NCBI RefSeq assembly: GCF_022014495.1
Contig: NZ_JAKLSQ010000026.1
Coordinates: 1-51,224 of the forward strand
Direction: 5' to 3'
Origin: Sandaracinobacteroides sayramensis
Lineage (GTDB): Bacteria; Pseudomonadota; Alphaproteobacteria; Sphingomonadales; Sphingomonadaceae
DNA: 51,224 nucleotides
Of the stretch, positions 18,938 to 26,549 are shown in pieces. The translations under genes and the position numbers were made by a program. The notes beneath the pieces were generated by a model. The model did not search any database, was not told where the DNA came from, and saw only the letters and a program-made list of their open reading frames with translations. The stretch's first letter is position 1, and the number at the start of each line of letters is the position of its first letter.

Positions 18938-19264
18938 TCAGCCGGCCTGCTCGATCTGCGCGCGGGCTTCCGCCGCGAAGCGGGAGAGCATCTCGCGAAT
19001 CTCGATGTCGCTGGTTTCGACGCCGCCCTTGAGGAGGTCGCCGATCAGCTTGCGGATCACATCCTCGTCGCCGGTTTCCTCGAAGTCGGCCTGCACGACC
19101 GCCTTCGCATAAGCTTCGGACTCGGCTTCGGTGAGGCCGAGGCGGGCGGCGGCCCATTGGCCGATCAGCCGGTTGCGCCGCGCGGTGACTCGAAACTCCT
19201 TGTCCGCATCGTGCGCGAATTTCGCTTCATGGGCCTTTTCCCGGTCTTCGAACATCTTGCTCAT
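18938..19264 (-). CDS. DUF1476 protein, probable F1-ATPase inhibitor zeta subunit
   Basis: This 108-residue all-helical protein begins MSKMFEDREKAHEAKFAHD and continues DKEFRVTARRNRLIGQWAA. That is the DUF1476 signature, to which the alphaproteobacterial ATP synthase inhibitor zeta belongs. Zeta blocks ATP hydrolysis by the F1 motor. The ATG at 19264 has GGAAGG at 5-base spacing; the in-frame ATG at 19270 lies before it. It heads the compact bolA-grxD run. Inhibitory potency differs widely in the family and depends on the N-terminal stretch, so activity is not certain. Confidence 0.88.
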   Translation of the reverse strand: MSKMFEDREKAHEAKFAHDADKEFRVTARRNRLIGQWAAARLGLTEAESEAYAKAVVQADFEETGDEDVIRKLIGDLLKGGVETSDIEIREMLSRFAAEARAQIEQAG

Positions 19265-19434
19265 TGGCACCTTCCGCGCCGCGCCCTTGTGCGCCAGCTT
19301 TCATGGGCGAGATAGGCTGCCCGCGAAGGGGTTTCAACCAAAGCTTGATCCCGGCCGCCGCAATCGCAAGACTGGCGGCGGCCGGATTCGCATATCCCGG
19401 CTTCTCAACCCGCCAACACAGGGGAAAAGACCGC

Positions 19435-19611
19435 ATGGCGACGAAGTTCGAACTCTACAAGGACAAGGCCGGCGAGCATCGCTGGCGGCTGAAGCATTCC
19501 AACGGCAATATCATCGCCGCCTCGTCGGAGGGCTATTCGTCGAAGGCTTCCGCTCTTCACGGAATCGAGATCGTCAAGGCCAGCAAGGATTCGCCGGTAG
19601 AGGAAGTCTGA
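19435..19611 (+). CDS. YegP-like DUF1508 protein
   Basis: This 58-residue protein consists of one DUF1508 repeat: KFELYKDKAGEHRWRLKHSNG, then IIAASSEGYSSKASALHGIEIVK. E. coli YegP has two such repeats, so this is a single-repeat form. The ATG at 19435 follows GGGG with about 10-base spacing. The function of the family is unknown. The stop codon lies in the first copy of a 20-bp repeat. Confidence 0.88.
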   Translation: MATKFELYKDKAGEHRWRLKHSNGNIIAASSEGYSSKASALHGIEIVKASKDSPVEEV

Positions 19612-19657
19612 TCGGCCTTCAGCCGATAGGAGATGTTTGATCGGCCTTCAGCCGATA
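19609..19657. repeat. Direct repeat of a 20-bp hairpin at two convergent stop codons
   Basis: TGATCGGCCTTCAGCCGATA occurs at 19609-19628 and again at 19638-19657. Each copy can form a 6-bp hairpin (ATCGGC-CTTCA-GCCGAT). The first includes the YegP-like stop, the second the stop of the minus-strand DciA-like gene. Confidence 0.9.
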
Positions 19658-20175
19658 CGGGGCGGGTTGCCGCTGCGCGCCAGTTCGTCGGCAAGGGCCT
19701 GAAGGGCGGAGCGCAGGCCATCGTCCTTCACGCCTGACAGGGCATTCTCTCCCAACGGAGAAAGATTCGACTCCGCCGGCCGCTCGGCGGGCGGCGGAGC
19801 CGGGCTGGCCGGCGGCCGCGGCACTTCGCCCTGCACCAGCTTCAGCTTCGCCACCGCATTGTGGCCGAGGATTCGATTCACCCGCTCGATCAGTTGCGGG
19901 GCGACATGCTGCACCTGCAGGGCGAAAGGCCCCTCCACCCGCACGGTCAGCGTGCCGCCCACCGTCTGCCCGCGCGGGAAGCGCAGCGTTTCCGGCACCG
20001 ACCACCGGGCGTAGACCGGCCCCACCACATCGCGCCAGCGGGCCAGCAGCGCGCCATGGGTGAAACCGAAGCGGCGGAAGGCGACGCCCCCCACCTCCGG
20101 CAGCAGCGCCCCCACCTCGCGCACGCCGTTGCGGCGGGGAGGCGCAGGGGCAGGCTGTTTCGGAGGCTTCGCCAT
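19648..20175 (-). CDS. DUF721 (DciA-like) protein
   Basis: This 175-residue protein has an N-terminal Pro-rich start, then GALLARWRDVVGPVYARWSVPETLRFPR and a LTVRVEGPFALQVQHVAPQLIERVNRILG stretch, the KH-like core of DUF721. DciA, a DUF721 member, helps load the replicative helicase in many bacteria. The C-terminal half (about 125-175) is Pro/Ala-rich and likely disordered. ATG 20175 is divergent from mutY with 27 bases between starts, so their promoters overlap. In related genomes DUF721 genes also sit next to mutY. A direct role as DciA here is inferred. Confidence 0.82.
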   Translation of the reverse strand: MAKPPKQPAPAPPRRNGVREVGALLPEVGGVAFRRFGFTHGALLARWRDVVGPVYARWSVPETLRFPRGQTVGGTLTVRVEGPFALQVQHVAPQLIERVNRILGHNAVAKLKLVQGEVPRPPASPAPPPAERPAESNLSPLGENALSGVKDDGLRSALQALADELARSGNPPRIG

Positions 20176-20202
20176 GGCGTCAGCCTGTGCCAGAGAGCGG
20201 CC

Positions 20203-21255
20203 ATGGCCGTCGACCGATTTTCCACGCAATTGCTGAACTGGTACGACCGGCATGCCCGCGCCCTGCCCTGGCGCCTGCCGCCGGGATCGCCCGGGCGGCC
20301 CGATCCTTACGCCATCTGGCTGTCGGAGATCATGGCGCAGCAGACGACGGTCGCGGCCGTCGAACGCTATTGGCGGCGCTTTCTGGAACTTTGGCCGACG
20401 GTGCAGGCGCTGGCCGGCGCCGACGAGGCGCAGGTGATGCGGGAATGGGCCGGGCTCGGCTATTACGCCCGCGCGCGCAACCTGATCGCCGCCGCGCGCG
20501 AGGTGGCGGCGCGCGGCGGCTTTCCCGAAACCGAAGCGGAACTGAGAGCGCTGCCCGGAGTCGGCCCCTATACGGCGGCGGCGATCGCAGCGATCGCGTT
20601 TGGCGAACGGGCAACCGTGATCGACGCCAATGTCGAGCGGGTGGCAGCGCGCTGTTTCGCGATTCGCGAGCCTTTGCCCGGCGGCCGGGCGCAGATCGCC
20701 GCCGCCCTCTCCCCGCATGTGCCAGCCGGGCGGCCGGGCGATTTCGCGCAGGCGCTGATGGACCTCGGCGCCAGCATCTGCACGCCGAAAGCGCCGCGCT
20801 GCCTGCTCTGCCCGCTGCAAGCCTTTTGCGTCGGCCATGCCAGCGGCTCGCCCGAGGATTATCCGCAAAAGGCCGCGAAGAAGGCCCGGCCGGTAAAGCA
20901 GGGCCTCGCCTGGTGGATCGAGCGGGATGGCAACGTGGCGCTGGTGCGCCGGCCGCCGCGCGGAATGCTGGGCGGCATGCTGGCGCTTCCGGGCACCGGC
21001 TGGTCGGAAGCGGAACAGGCCGCCTATCCTTTCGACGCCGACTGGCGGACGCTGCCAGGCCATGTCCGCCACATCTTCACCCATTTCGAGCTTCGGCTGT
21101 CGGTCGCCGTCGCCCCGGCGCCGGTGCGCTGGAACAGGCTTGGCGAGGAGCCGCTCTTCTGGACCCCGCGCGAAGCGCTAGCTGGCGCAGGCTTGCCGAC
21201 GCTATACGCACGCGCCGTGACGCTTGCCCTGGAACTGGAACCCAGCCCGACATGA
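20203..21255 (+). CDS. mutY: A/G-specific adenine glycosylase
   Basis: The enzyme removes adenine mispaired with 8-oxoguanine. The 350-residue protein has catalytic Glu42 (SEIMAQQTTV), the helix-hairpin-helix LPGVGPYTAAA with Asp141 in VIDANVERV, and an iron-sulfur loop Cys193-x6-Cys200-x2-Cys203-x5-Cys209. The C-terminal region (about 230-345) is a nudix-like 8-oxoG recognition domain with HIFTHFEL. AGAG lies 6 bases before ATG 20203. The stop overlaps nudC (ATGA). MutY next to a nudix hydrolase gives a unit concerned with oxidised or waste nucleotides. Confidence 0.96.
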   Translation: MAVDRFSTQLLNWYDRHARALPWRLPPGSPGRPDPYAIWLSEIMAQQTTVAAVERYWRRFLELWPTVQALAGADEAQVMREWAGLGYYARARNLIAAAREVAARGGFPETEAELRALPGVGPYTAAAIAAIAFGERATVIDANVERVAARCFAIREPLPGGRAQIAAALSPHVPAGRPGDFAQALMDLGASICTPKAPRCLLCPLQAFCVGHASGSPEDYPQKAAKKARPVKQGLAWWIERDGNVALVRRPPRGMLGGMLALPGTGWSEAEQAAYPFDADWRTLPGHVRHIFTHFELRLSVAVAPAPVRWNRLGEEPLFWTPREALAGAGLPTLYARAVTLALELEPSPT

Positions 21256-22139
21256 CCAACACCGCAATTCCCATGGGCTTCACCGGCTCGCCGCTCGACA
21301 AGGCCGACCATCTCCGGCGCGACGCGGCGGCCATTCAGGCGGCGCGGATGCACCCCGCCGCCCGCTTCCTGATCCTGGAGGATATGAAGCCGCTGCTGAA
21401 CGAGGCCGGTGACGAGCTGTTCTGGGCACGCCGGAGCGAGGCGCCTTCGGGCACCAGCATCTTCCTGGGGCTCACGGCGGACGGCGAGCCGCGCTTCGCG
21501 GTGGACGGCAAGGCCGACGACGACCTGCCGGCGCGCGCCGTCGATGCGCGGACGGCGGGGGCCAGCCTCGCCGAGGGGCGGGCGGCGATCGTCGCCCAGG
21601 CGCGTTCCGTGCTGGACTGGCACCGGCGGCATGGCTTCTGCGCCGCCTGCGGCTCGCGAACCCGGATCGAGAAGGCCGGCTACAGCCGGCTGTGCGAATC
21701 CTGCGGCGCCGAGCATTTCCCGCGAGTCGACCCGGTCGTCATCATGCTCGCCGAAAGGGAAGAGAAGGTGCTGGTGGGGCGCGGGGCGAATTTCCCGCCG
21801 AATTTCTTCTCGGCGCTGGCCGGCTTCGTGGAGCCGGGCGAGTCGCTGGAGGAAGCGGTCGCGCGCGAGCTTCACGAGGAGGCGGGAATCCGCGTTTCCA
21901 ATGTGCGTTTCGGGGCAAGCCAGCCCTGGCCCTTCCCGTCCAGCCTGATGATGGGCGCCTTCGCCACGGCCGAGGGCTTCGACCTCAGCCTCGACCCGAC
22001 CGAGATCGCCGACGCCCGCTGGGTCAGCCGGGAGGAGGTGCGCGCGGCGCTTCGAGGAGAGGCGGAGTGGAAGGCGCCGCCGCCGCTGGCGATCGCCCAT
22101 TGGCTGCTGTCGAACTGGGCGGAAGGGTGCGCGGGCTGA
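21252..22139 (+). CDS. nudC: NAD(+) diphosphatase (NADH pyrophosphatase)
   Basis: This 295-residue protein hydrolyses NAD(H), and in E. coli removes NAD caps from RNA. A zinc ribbon (Cys130, Cys133, Cys148, Cys151) precedes the nudix box at residues 191-213 (GFVEPGESLEEA with REL HEE). The NudC-specific motif SQPWPFPSS follows. ATG 21252 overlaps the mutY stop. Its last 116 bases overlap the convergent PAS-GGDEF-EAL gene, yet the family-typical ending PPPLAIAHWLL is present, so the end is real. Confidence 0.95.
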   Translation: MTNTAIPMGFTGSPLDKADHLRRDAAAIQAARMHPAARFLILEDMKPLLNEAGDELFWARRSEAPSGTSIFLGLTADGEPRFAVDGKADDDLPARAVDARTAGASLAEGRAAIVAQARSVLDWHRRHGFCAACGSRTRIEKAGYSRLCESCGAEHFPRVDPVVIMLAEREEKVLVGRGANFPPNFFSALAGFVEPGESLEEAVARELHEEAGIRVSNVRFGASQPWPFPSSLMMGAFATAEGFDLSLDPTEIADARWVSREEVRAALRGEAEWKAPPPLAIAHWLLSNWAEGCAG

Positions 22140-24504
22140 ACGGGTCCAGCGGCTCCACCAGTTCCAGAAGCGGGCGCGCCCGGTCCAGCAGGCGGGCGGC
22201 GTCCTCGGCCGGCATCGGCTTTCCGAAATAGAATCCCTGCACATGCGCGCAGCCGAGCCGGCGCATGGCTTCGAACTCGGCGCGGGTTTCGGCGCCCTCG
22301 GCGGTGGTCTCCATGCCCAGCCGCTCCGCCAGCGCGACGATGGCCTGGATAATCGCGGTCGATTCGCCACCATCGGTGGCGCTGGCGCGCACGAAGCTGC
22401 GGTCGATCTTGATCCGGCGGAAGGCGATCTTCTGCAGATAGCCGAGCGAGGAATAGCCGGTGCCGAAATCGTCCAGCGCGAAGCCGACGCCCATCTCCTG
22501 CAATTCCGCCAGCATCGCCGCCGTCTGCGCCCGCTCGTCCAGGAACAGGCTTTCGGTCAGTTCCAGTTCCAGCCGTTCGGGCGCGATGTTCCAGCGCCTG
22601 AGCGTGGCGCGCACCATCTCCACCAGCCCCGGATCGTCGAACTGCAGGGGCGATATGTTGACGGCGACGCGCACATTGCGCGGCCATGCGGAAGCGACCC
22701 GGCAGGCTTCGTTCAGCACCCAGGCGCCGATTCGGGCGATCTGGCCGGAATCCTCGGCGATCGGGATGAACAGCGCCGGGGATATCTCCCCCTGCTGCGG
22801 ATGGCGCCAGCGCAGCAGCGCCTCGAAGCCCACCACCCGTTCGTCCAGCGCGTCCACCACCGGCTGGAAGGCCAGACGGAACTGCCCGCCCGACAGCGCG
22901 TGGCGCAGGTCCAGCTCCAGCGAATGCCGGTCTTCCGCCCGCTTGTGGATGGCGCGATTGTAGGCGCGAACGCTGCCGCGCCCCTTCGCCTTCACATCGT
23001 AAAGCGCGAGATCGGCGGCGCGCATCAGCGCCTCCACGGTGCTGCCATCCTCAGGGCCGATGGCAAGGCCGATGCTGGCGCCGATCACCGCCGGCTTGCC
23101 GGCGATCTGATAGGGCTGGCTCAGCCGCTCGATCAGCGTTTCGCCCAGCGCCACCGCATCCTGAAGGCTGGCCGAGCGCAGCAGCACGGCGAACTCGTCC
23201 CCGCCCAGCCGCCCGACCAGCGCGCGCGGGCCGGCGCCAAGCGCCACCTGCTCGCGCAGGCGCGCGCCCACTTCCGCCAGCAGCCGATCGCCGGCGCCAT
23301 GGCCAAGGCTGTCGTTCACCGCCTTGAACCGGTCCAGATCGACGAACAGCAGCGCCACCCCCTGCCCTTCGGCGGCTGGGCCCACCGCCAGCGCGTCGGC
23401 CAGCGCCTGGTGGACGATCCGCCGGTTGACCAGCCCGGTCAGCGAATCGAAGGTTGCCAGTTCGGCGATCCGCTCGGCGGCGCGCTGGCGGTCCGTCACG
23501 TCGGAGCCTACGCCGCGATAGCCGGTCGGGCAGCCGTCGCGGTCGAACTTCGGCGTGCCCGAAAGCGACCACCAGCGGACTTCGCCCTCCACCTCCACCC
23601 GCAGCAATATGTCGCGGAACGGGTGGCCGCGGCGGACGGCTTCGAACAGCTCGCGCGCCGAATCCCGGTCCGACAGGAAGCGGGACCAGTGCTGGCCCAC
23701 GACCTCGTCCACGGGCCGCCGCAAGGCTTCGGCGAAGCGGCTGGAGGCGAAGGTCAGCCGCCCGCCGGGGTCGAACTCGAACAGCCATTCCGAGCCATTG
23801 GCCTCGAATTCGTTCAGCAGCAGGCGCACCACCTCCTCCTGCTCGCGCACCCGCTCCTTCAGACGGATTCGCACCAGCGTGCCCTGCGTCGTCACCAGCG
23901 TGCCGCGCGCCATGAACAGGATGAAGCTCAGCATCACCACCGTTACCGGCCAGGCCTCCGCCCCGTGATGCCGGAACAGCCCGGCCATGGTGGCGATCGC
24001 CACCAGCCCCCACATGGCGATCGAGCCGAGCGGCCAGACGATGGTGGAGAAAGACATGCAGCCCATGCCGGCCATCGCCATCGCCACCACCAGTATCGCT
24101 TCCCCCGGCGCCGCCTGCCCCAGCGCCTGATGGAAGACGAGCGCCCAGCTCGATCCGACCAGCGCGAGGTTCAGGAGGGATCGGAAAACCGCGGCCCGGC
24201 CGACCGGCGCGGCGCGCTGCAGGCGGCGCGCCCGGCGCCGGCCCGAACCGAGCGCCAGAGCCAGCGCATGCGCCACCACCAGCCAGACGAGCGCGAAGCC
24301 GGGAAGCCGGCCGCCGAAGATTCCCAGCAACAAGGCGCCGTTCACCACCGCGATGGCGATGTTGAACGGCAGATAGCGATCGAAGAAGGAGAGTTGCGCC
24401 CGGCGCACCCGTTGCCAGAACGGGTCGCCTTCCGGCCCTACGCCGATAAGGTCCACCGCCTGCAGCCGCACCGACTGATCGGGCGGCTTGAACATCATCG
24501 ACAT
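22024..24504 (-). CDS. Membrane PAS-GGDEF-EAL cyclic-di-GMP protein
   Basis: This 826-residue protein has about six membrane segments (45-205), a PAS domain (about 230-340), a GGDEF domain with GRLGGDEF (434-438), and an EAL domain with EALLRW (561-566), LTESLF, DDFGTGYSSLG and KIDRSFV. Both active sites look intact, so it could make and break c-di-GMP. The RxxD inhibitory site five residues before GGDEF is absent (GPRA). The start at ATG 24504 has GGGA at 7 bases; a GTG at 24531 lacks a site. The final 35 or so residues (Pro/Ala/Ser-rich) overlap the nudC 3' end on the opposite strand. The PAS ligand is unknown. Confidence 0.92.
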   Translation of the reverse strand: MSMMFKPPDQSVRLQAVDLIGVGPEGDPFWQRVRRAQLSFFDRYLPFNIAIAVVNGALLLGIFGGRLPGFALVWLVVAHALALALGSGRRRARRLQRAAPVGRAAVFRSLLNLALVGSSWALVFHQALGQAAPGEAILVVAMAMAGMGCMSFSTIVWPLGSIAMWGLVAIATMAGLFRHHGAEAWPVTVVMLSFILFMARGTLVTTQGTLVRIRLKERVREQEEVVRLLLNEFEANGSEWLFEFDPGGRLTFASSRFAEALRRPVDEVVGQHWSRFLSDRDSARELFEAVRRGHPFRDILLRVEVEGEVRWWSLSGTPKFDRDGCPTGYRGVGSDVTDRQRAAERIAELATFDSLTGLVNRRIVHQALADALAVGPAAEGQGVALLFVDLDRFKAVNDSLGHGAGDRLLAEVGARLREQVALGAGPRALVGRLGGDEFAVLLRSASLQDAVALGETLIERLSQPYQIAGKPAVIGASIGLAIGPEDGSTVEALMRAADLALYDVKAKGRGSVRAYNRAIHKRAEDRHSLELDLRHALSGGQFRLAFQPVVDALDERVVGFEALLRWRHPQQGEISPALFIPIAEDSGQIARIGAWVLNEACRVASAWPRNVRVAVNISPLQFDDPGLVEMVRATLRRWNIAPERLELELTESLFLDERAQTAAMLAELQEMGVGFALDDFGTGYSSLGYLQKIAFRRIKIDRSFVRASATDGGESTAIIQAIVALAERLGMETTAEGAETRAEFEAMRRLGCAHVQGFYFGKPMPAEDAARLLDRARPLLELVEPLDPFSPRTLPPSSTAANGRSPAAAAPSTPPLLEAPRAPPPG

Positions 24505-24594
24505 GGCGGTATCCCGGCCGGGCACCGGCACATGCGATGGAAGCGATTGCGCGTGGCCGTCATCCCAGGGGAGAACGGCCGGGCTTCAGGAAGT

Positions 24595-25503
24595 TTAAGG
24601 CGCCGCGACTTCGGGCGGCACCATGGCGTAGCTTCCCAGCAGCCGCACCCATTTCGAATGAAACGCCAGTTCCTCCAGCGCCCGCGCCACCGCCGGGCTT
24701 TCCGGGTGACCCTCTATGTCGATCAGGAACTCGGCGGCGACGAAAGCCCCCCCGCGCAAATGGCTTTCCAGCCGCGTGAGGTTGATGCCGTTGGTGGCGA
24801 AACCGCCCAGCGCCTTGAACAGCGCGGCCGGCACGTTCTTCACTTCGAAGGAAAGCGTCGTCTTCACCGGCGCATCCTCCGCCCGGACGGCGCGCGGGGT
24901 GCGGGACAATATCAGGAAGCGCGTGCGATTATGGTCGGCGTCCTGAAGTCCGTCCAGCAGCAGGCTGTTGCCGTAAAGCTCCCCCGCCAGACGCGAGGCG
25001 ATCGCCGCCACCCGGATGTCGCCTTCGCCGGCCACGGCCGCCGCCGCCGCGGCGGTATCCGCATAGCTGGTGGACACCAGCCCCAGCTCCCGCGTGCGCT
25101 TGCGGCACTGGCCCAGCGCCTGCGGGTGGGAAGTGACCTGCCGGACACCGGCAAGCATCGCCCCCGGGGGCCCCAGCAGGCAATGCTCCACCTTCACATA
25201 ATGTTCGCCGACGATCGAAAGCCCCGATTCCGGCAACAGGAAATGCACGTCCGCGACCCGGCCATGCAGATTGTTCTCGACCGGAATCACCCCCAGGCGC
25301 GCCCGCCCTTCCGAAACGGCGGCGATCGCATCCTCGAAGCTGAAGCAGGGATAAGGCAGGCCGTCCGGCACGGTTTCGCGCACCGCCTGGTGCGAATAGG
25401 CCCCGGGCGCGCCCTGAAAGGCGATGGCGCGCGCCGGCTCCGCCTCGGCGGCGGCGCGCATCTGGTCGACAAGGGCTTGAGCGAGGGGCGGATAGCTTTG
25501 CAT
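24595..25503 (-). CDS. pheA: Prephenate dehydratase
   Basis: The enzyme converts prephenate to phenylpyruvate for phenylalanine synthesis. The 302-residue monofunctional protein has the PDT domain (GAPGAYSHQA, IPVENNLHGRV, TSHPQALGQC, and the TRFLIL segment with the family Thr). A C-terminal ACT domain (about 215-290) follows with VPAALFKALGGFATNGINLTRLES, the phenylalanine-sensing part. The family ESRP motif reads ESHL here. The ATG at 25503 suits family length; upstream in-frame coding lacks similarity. It is divergent from the cytochrome gene, an order I recall from other sphingomonads. Feedback inhibition by phenylalanine is expected from the ACT domain. Confidence 0.95.
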   Translation of the reverse strand: MQSYPPLAQALVDQMRAAAEAEPARAIAFQGAPGAYSHQAVRETVPDGLPYPCFSFEDAIAAVSEGRARLGVIPVENNLHGRVADVHFLLPESGLSIVGEHYVKVEHCLLGPPGAMLAGVRQVTSHPQALGQCRKRTRELGLVSTSYADTAAAAAAVAGEGDIRVAAIASRLAGELYGNSLLLDGLQDADHNRTRFLILSRTPRAVRAEDAPVKTTLSFEVKNVPAALFKALGGFATNGINLTRLESHLRGGAFVAAEFLIDIEGHPESPAVARALEELAFHSKWVRLLGSYAMVPPEVAAP

Positions 25504-25764
25504 GCGCCGGGCGATGCCTTGGCGGCCGGGTCCAGTCAATCGCGCGGAATCGGCACGCGAGACCGGCGTGCGGAACCGGCCGCCGGCGCTGGCGCAATTT
25601 GCGAGTGGCCGGCCGTCGCCCGCCCCGAGACCATTGCCAAGCCGGACGCCGCTTTCTATGAGGCGCGGAACCAAGCGCGGCGGGCCCCGCGCAGCCCGGG
25701 CCCTTACCCGGTGGGGAAGGCCTGGCGCTGGCGCAACAGCCGGCACATTTGGAGTGCATCACAG

Positions 25765-26433
25765 GTGGACAGCTACGAGTGGAACAAGATCGCCGGCTGG
25801 GTTCTGACAGCGGCCGCCACGGTTCTGGGCCTGTCGATCCTGACGGGCGCGATGTTCCAGGCGCACAAGCCGGAAACGCCAGCCTTCATCGTGGAAGGCG
25901 TTGAGGAAGAAGGCGGATCCGCCGGCGGCGGCGCGGTCGCCGAAAAGCCGATCGCCGCCTATCTCGCCTCGGCCGACATCGCCAGGGGCGAAGCGCAGTT
26001 CAAGAAGTGCGCCTCGTGCCACACCATCGAAAAGGGCGGCGCCACCGGCATCGGCCCGAACCTCTATGGAATCGTCGGCGCCAAGCATGCGCACATCGGA
26101 TCCTTCGGCTATTCCGAAGCGATGAAGGCGACCGCCGAGAAAAGCTGGGACTGGGACGCTTTGTCGCACTGGGTGGCCAATCCGAAGAAATACATCCCCG
26201 GCAACAAGATGAGCTTCGCCGGAATCGGCAAGCCGGAAGACCGGGCGAACCTGATCGCCTTCCTGAATTCCAAGAGCGACAACCCCCTGCCGCTGCCGGC
26301 GGTACCCGCCGAAGCCCCGGCGGCGGACGCCGGCGCCACGCCCGATGCCGCGCCCGCAGACGCCCCCCCAACCGAGGGCGGCGCGACTGCCGCTGAAGCG
26401 GCCCCGGCGGCGGATACACCCGTCAAGGCCTGA
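25765..26433 (+). CDS. Membrane-anchored cytochrome c (CycM type)
   Basis: This 222-residue protein starts with a short cytoplasmic MDSYEWNKIAG segment and one transmembrane anchor (about 11-31), then the class I haem domain: CASCH (Cys82, Cys85, His86) and axial Met149 in NKMSFAGI. The CycM family carries electrons from the bc1 complex to the terminal oxidase. The C-terminal 50 residues are a low-complexity Ala/Pro/Asp tail not needed for haem binding. GTG 25765 follows GGAG at 10 bases and gives the family start. A strong terminator hairpin follows. Confidence 0.93.
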   Translation: MDSYEWNKIAGWVLTAAATVLGLSILTGAMFQAHKPETPAFIVEGVEEEGGSAGGGAVAEKPIAAYLASADIARGEAQFKKCASCHTIEKGGATGIGPNLYGIVGAKHAHIGSFGYSEAMKATAEKSWDWDALSHWVANPKKYIPGNKMSFAGIGKPEDRANLIAFLNSKSDNPLPLPAVPAEAPAADAGATPDAAPADAPPTEGGATAAEAAPAADTPVKA

Positions 26434-26473
26434 CGTTCCGACATCCCCCCACCGCCATGTGCGAGGGGAGGAT

Positions 26474-26513
26474 GAAAATCGCACGCGGCTGGTCCCAGCC
26501 GCGTGCGATTTTC
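26474..26513. terminator. Perfect 19-bp hairpin terminator
   Basis: Arms 26474-26492 and 26495-26513 are fully complementary (19 bp, GAAAATCGCACGCGGCTGG and its complement), with a TC centre. It lies between the cytochrome stop and the S41 gene, followed by T-rich TTTTCCTTTT. It should terminate the cytochrome transcript. Confidence 0.85.
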
Positions 26514-26549
26514 CTTTTCCGGTCAAACGGCTTTGCTAATCTTGCCGGC

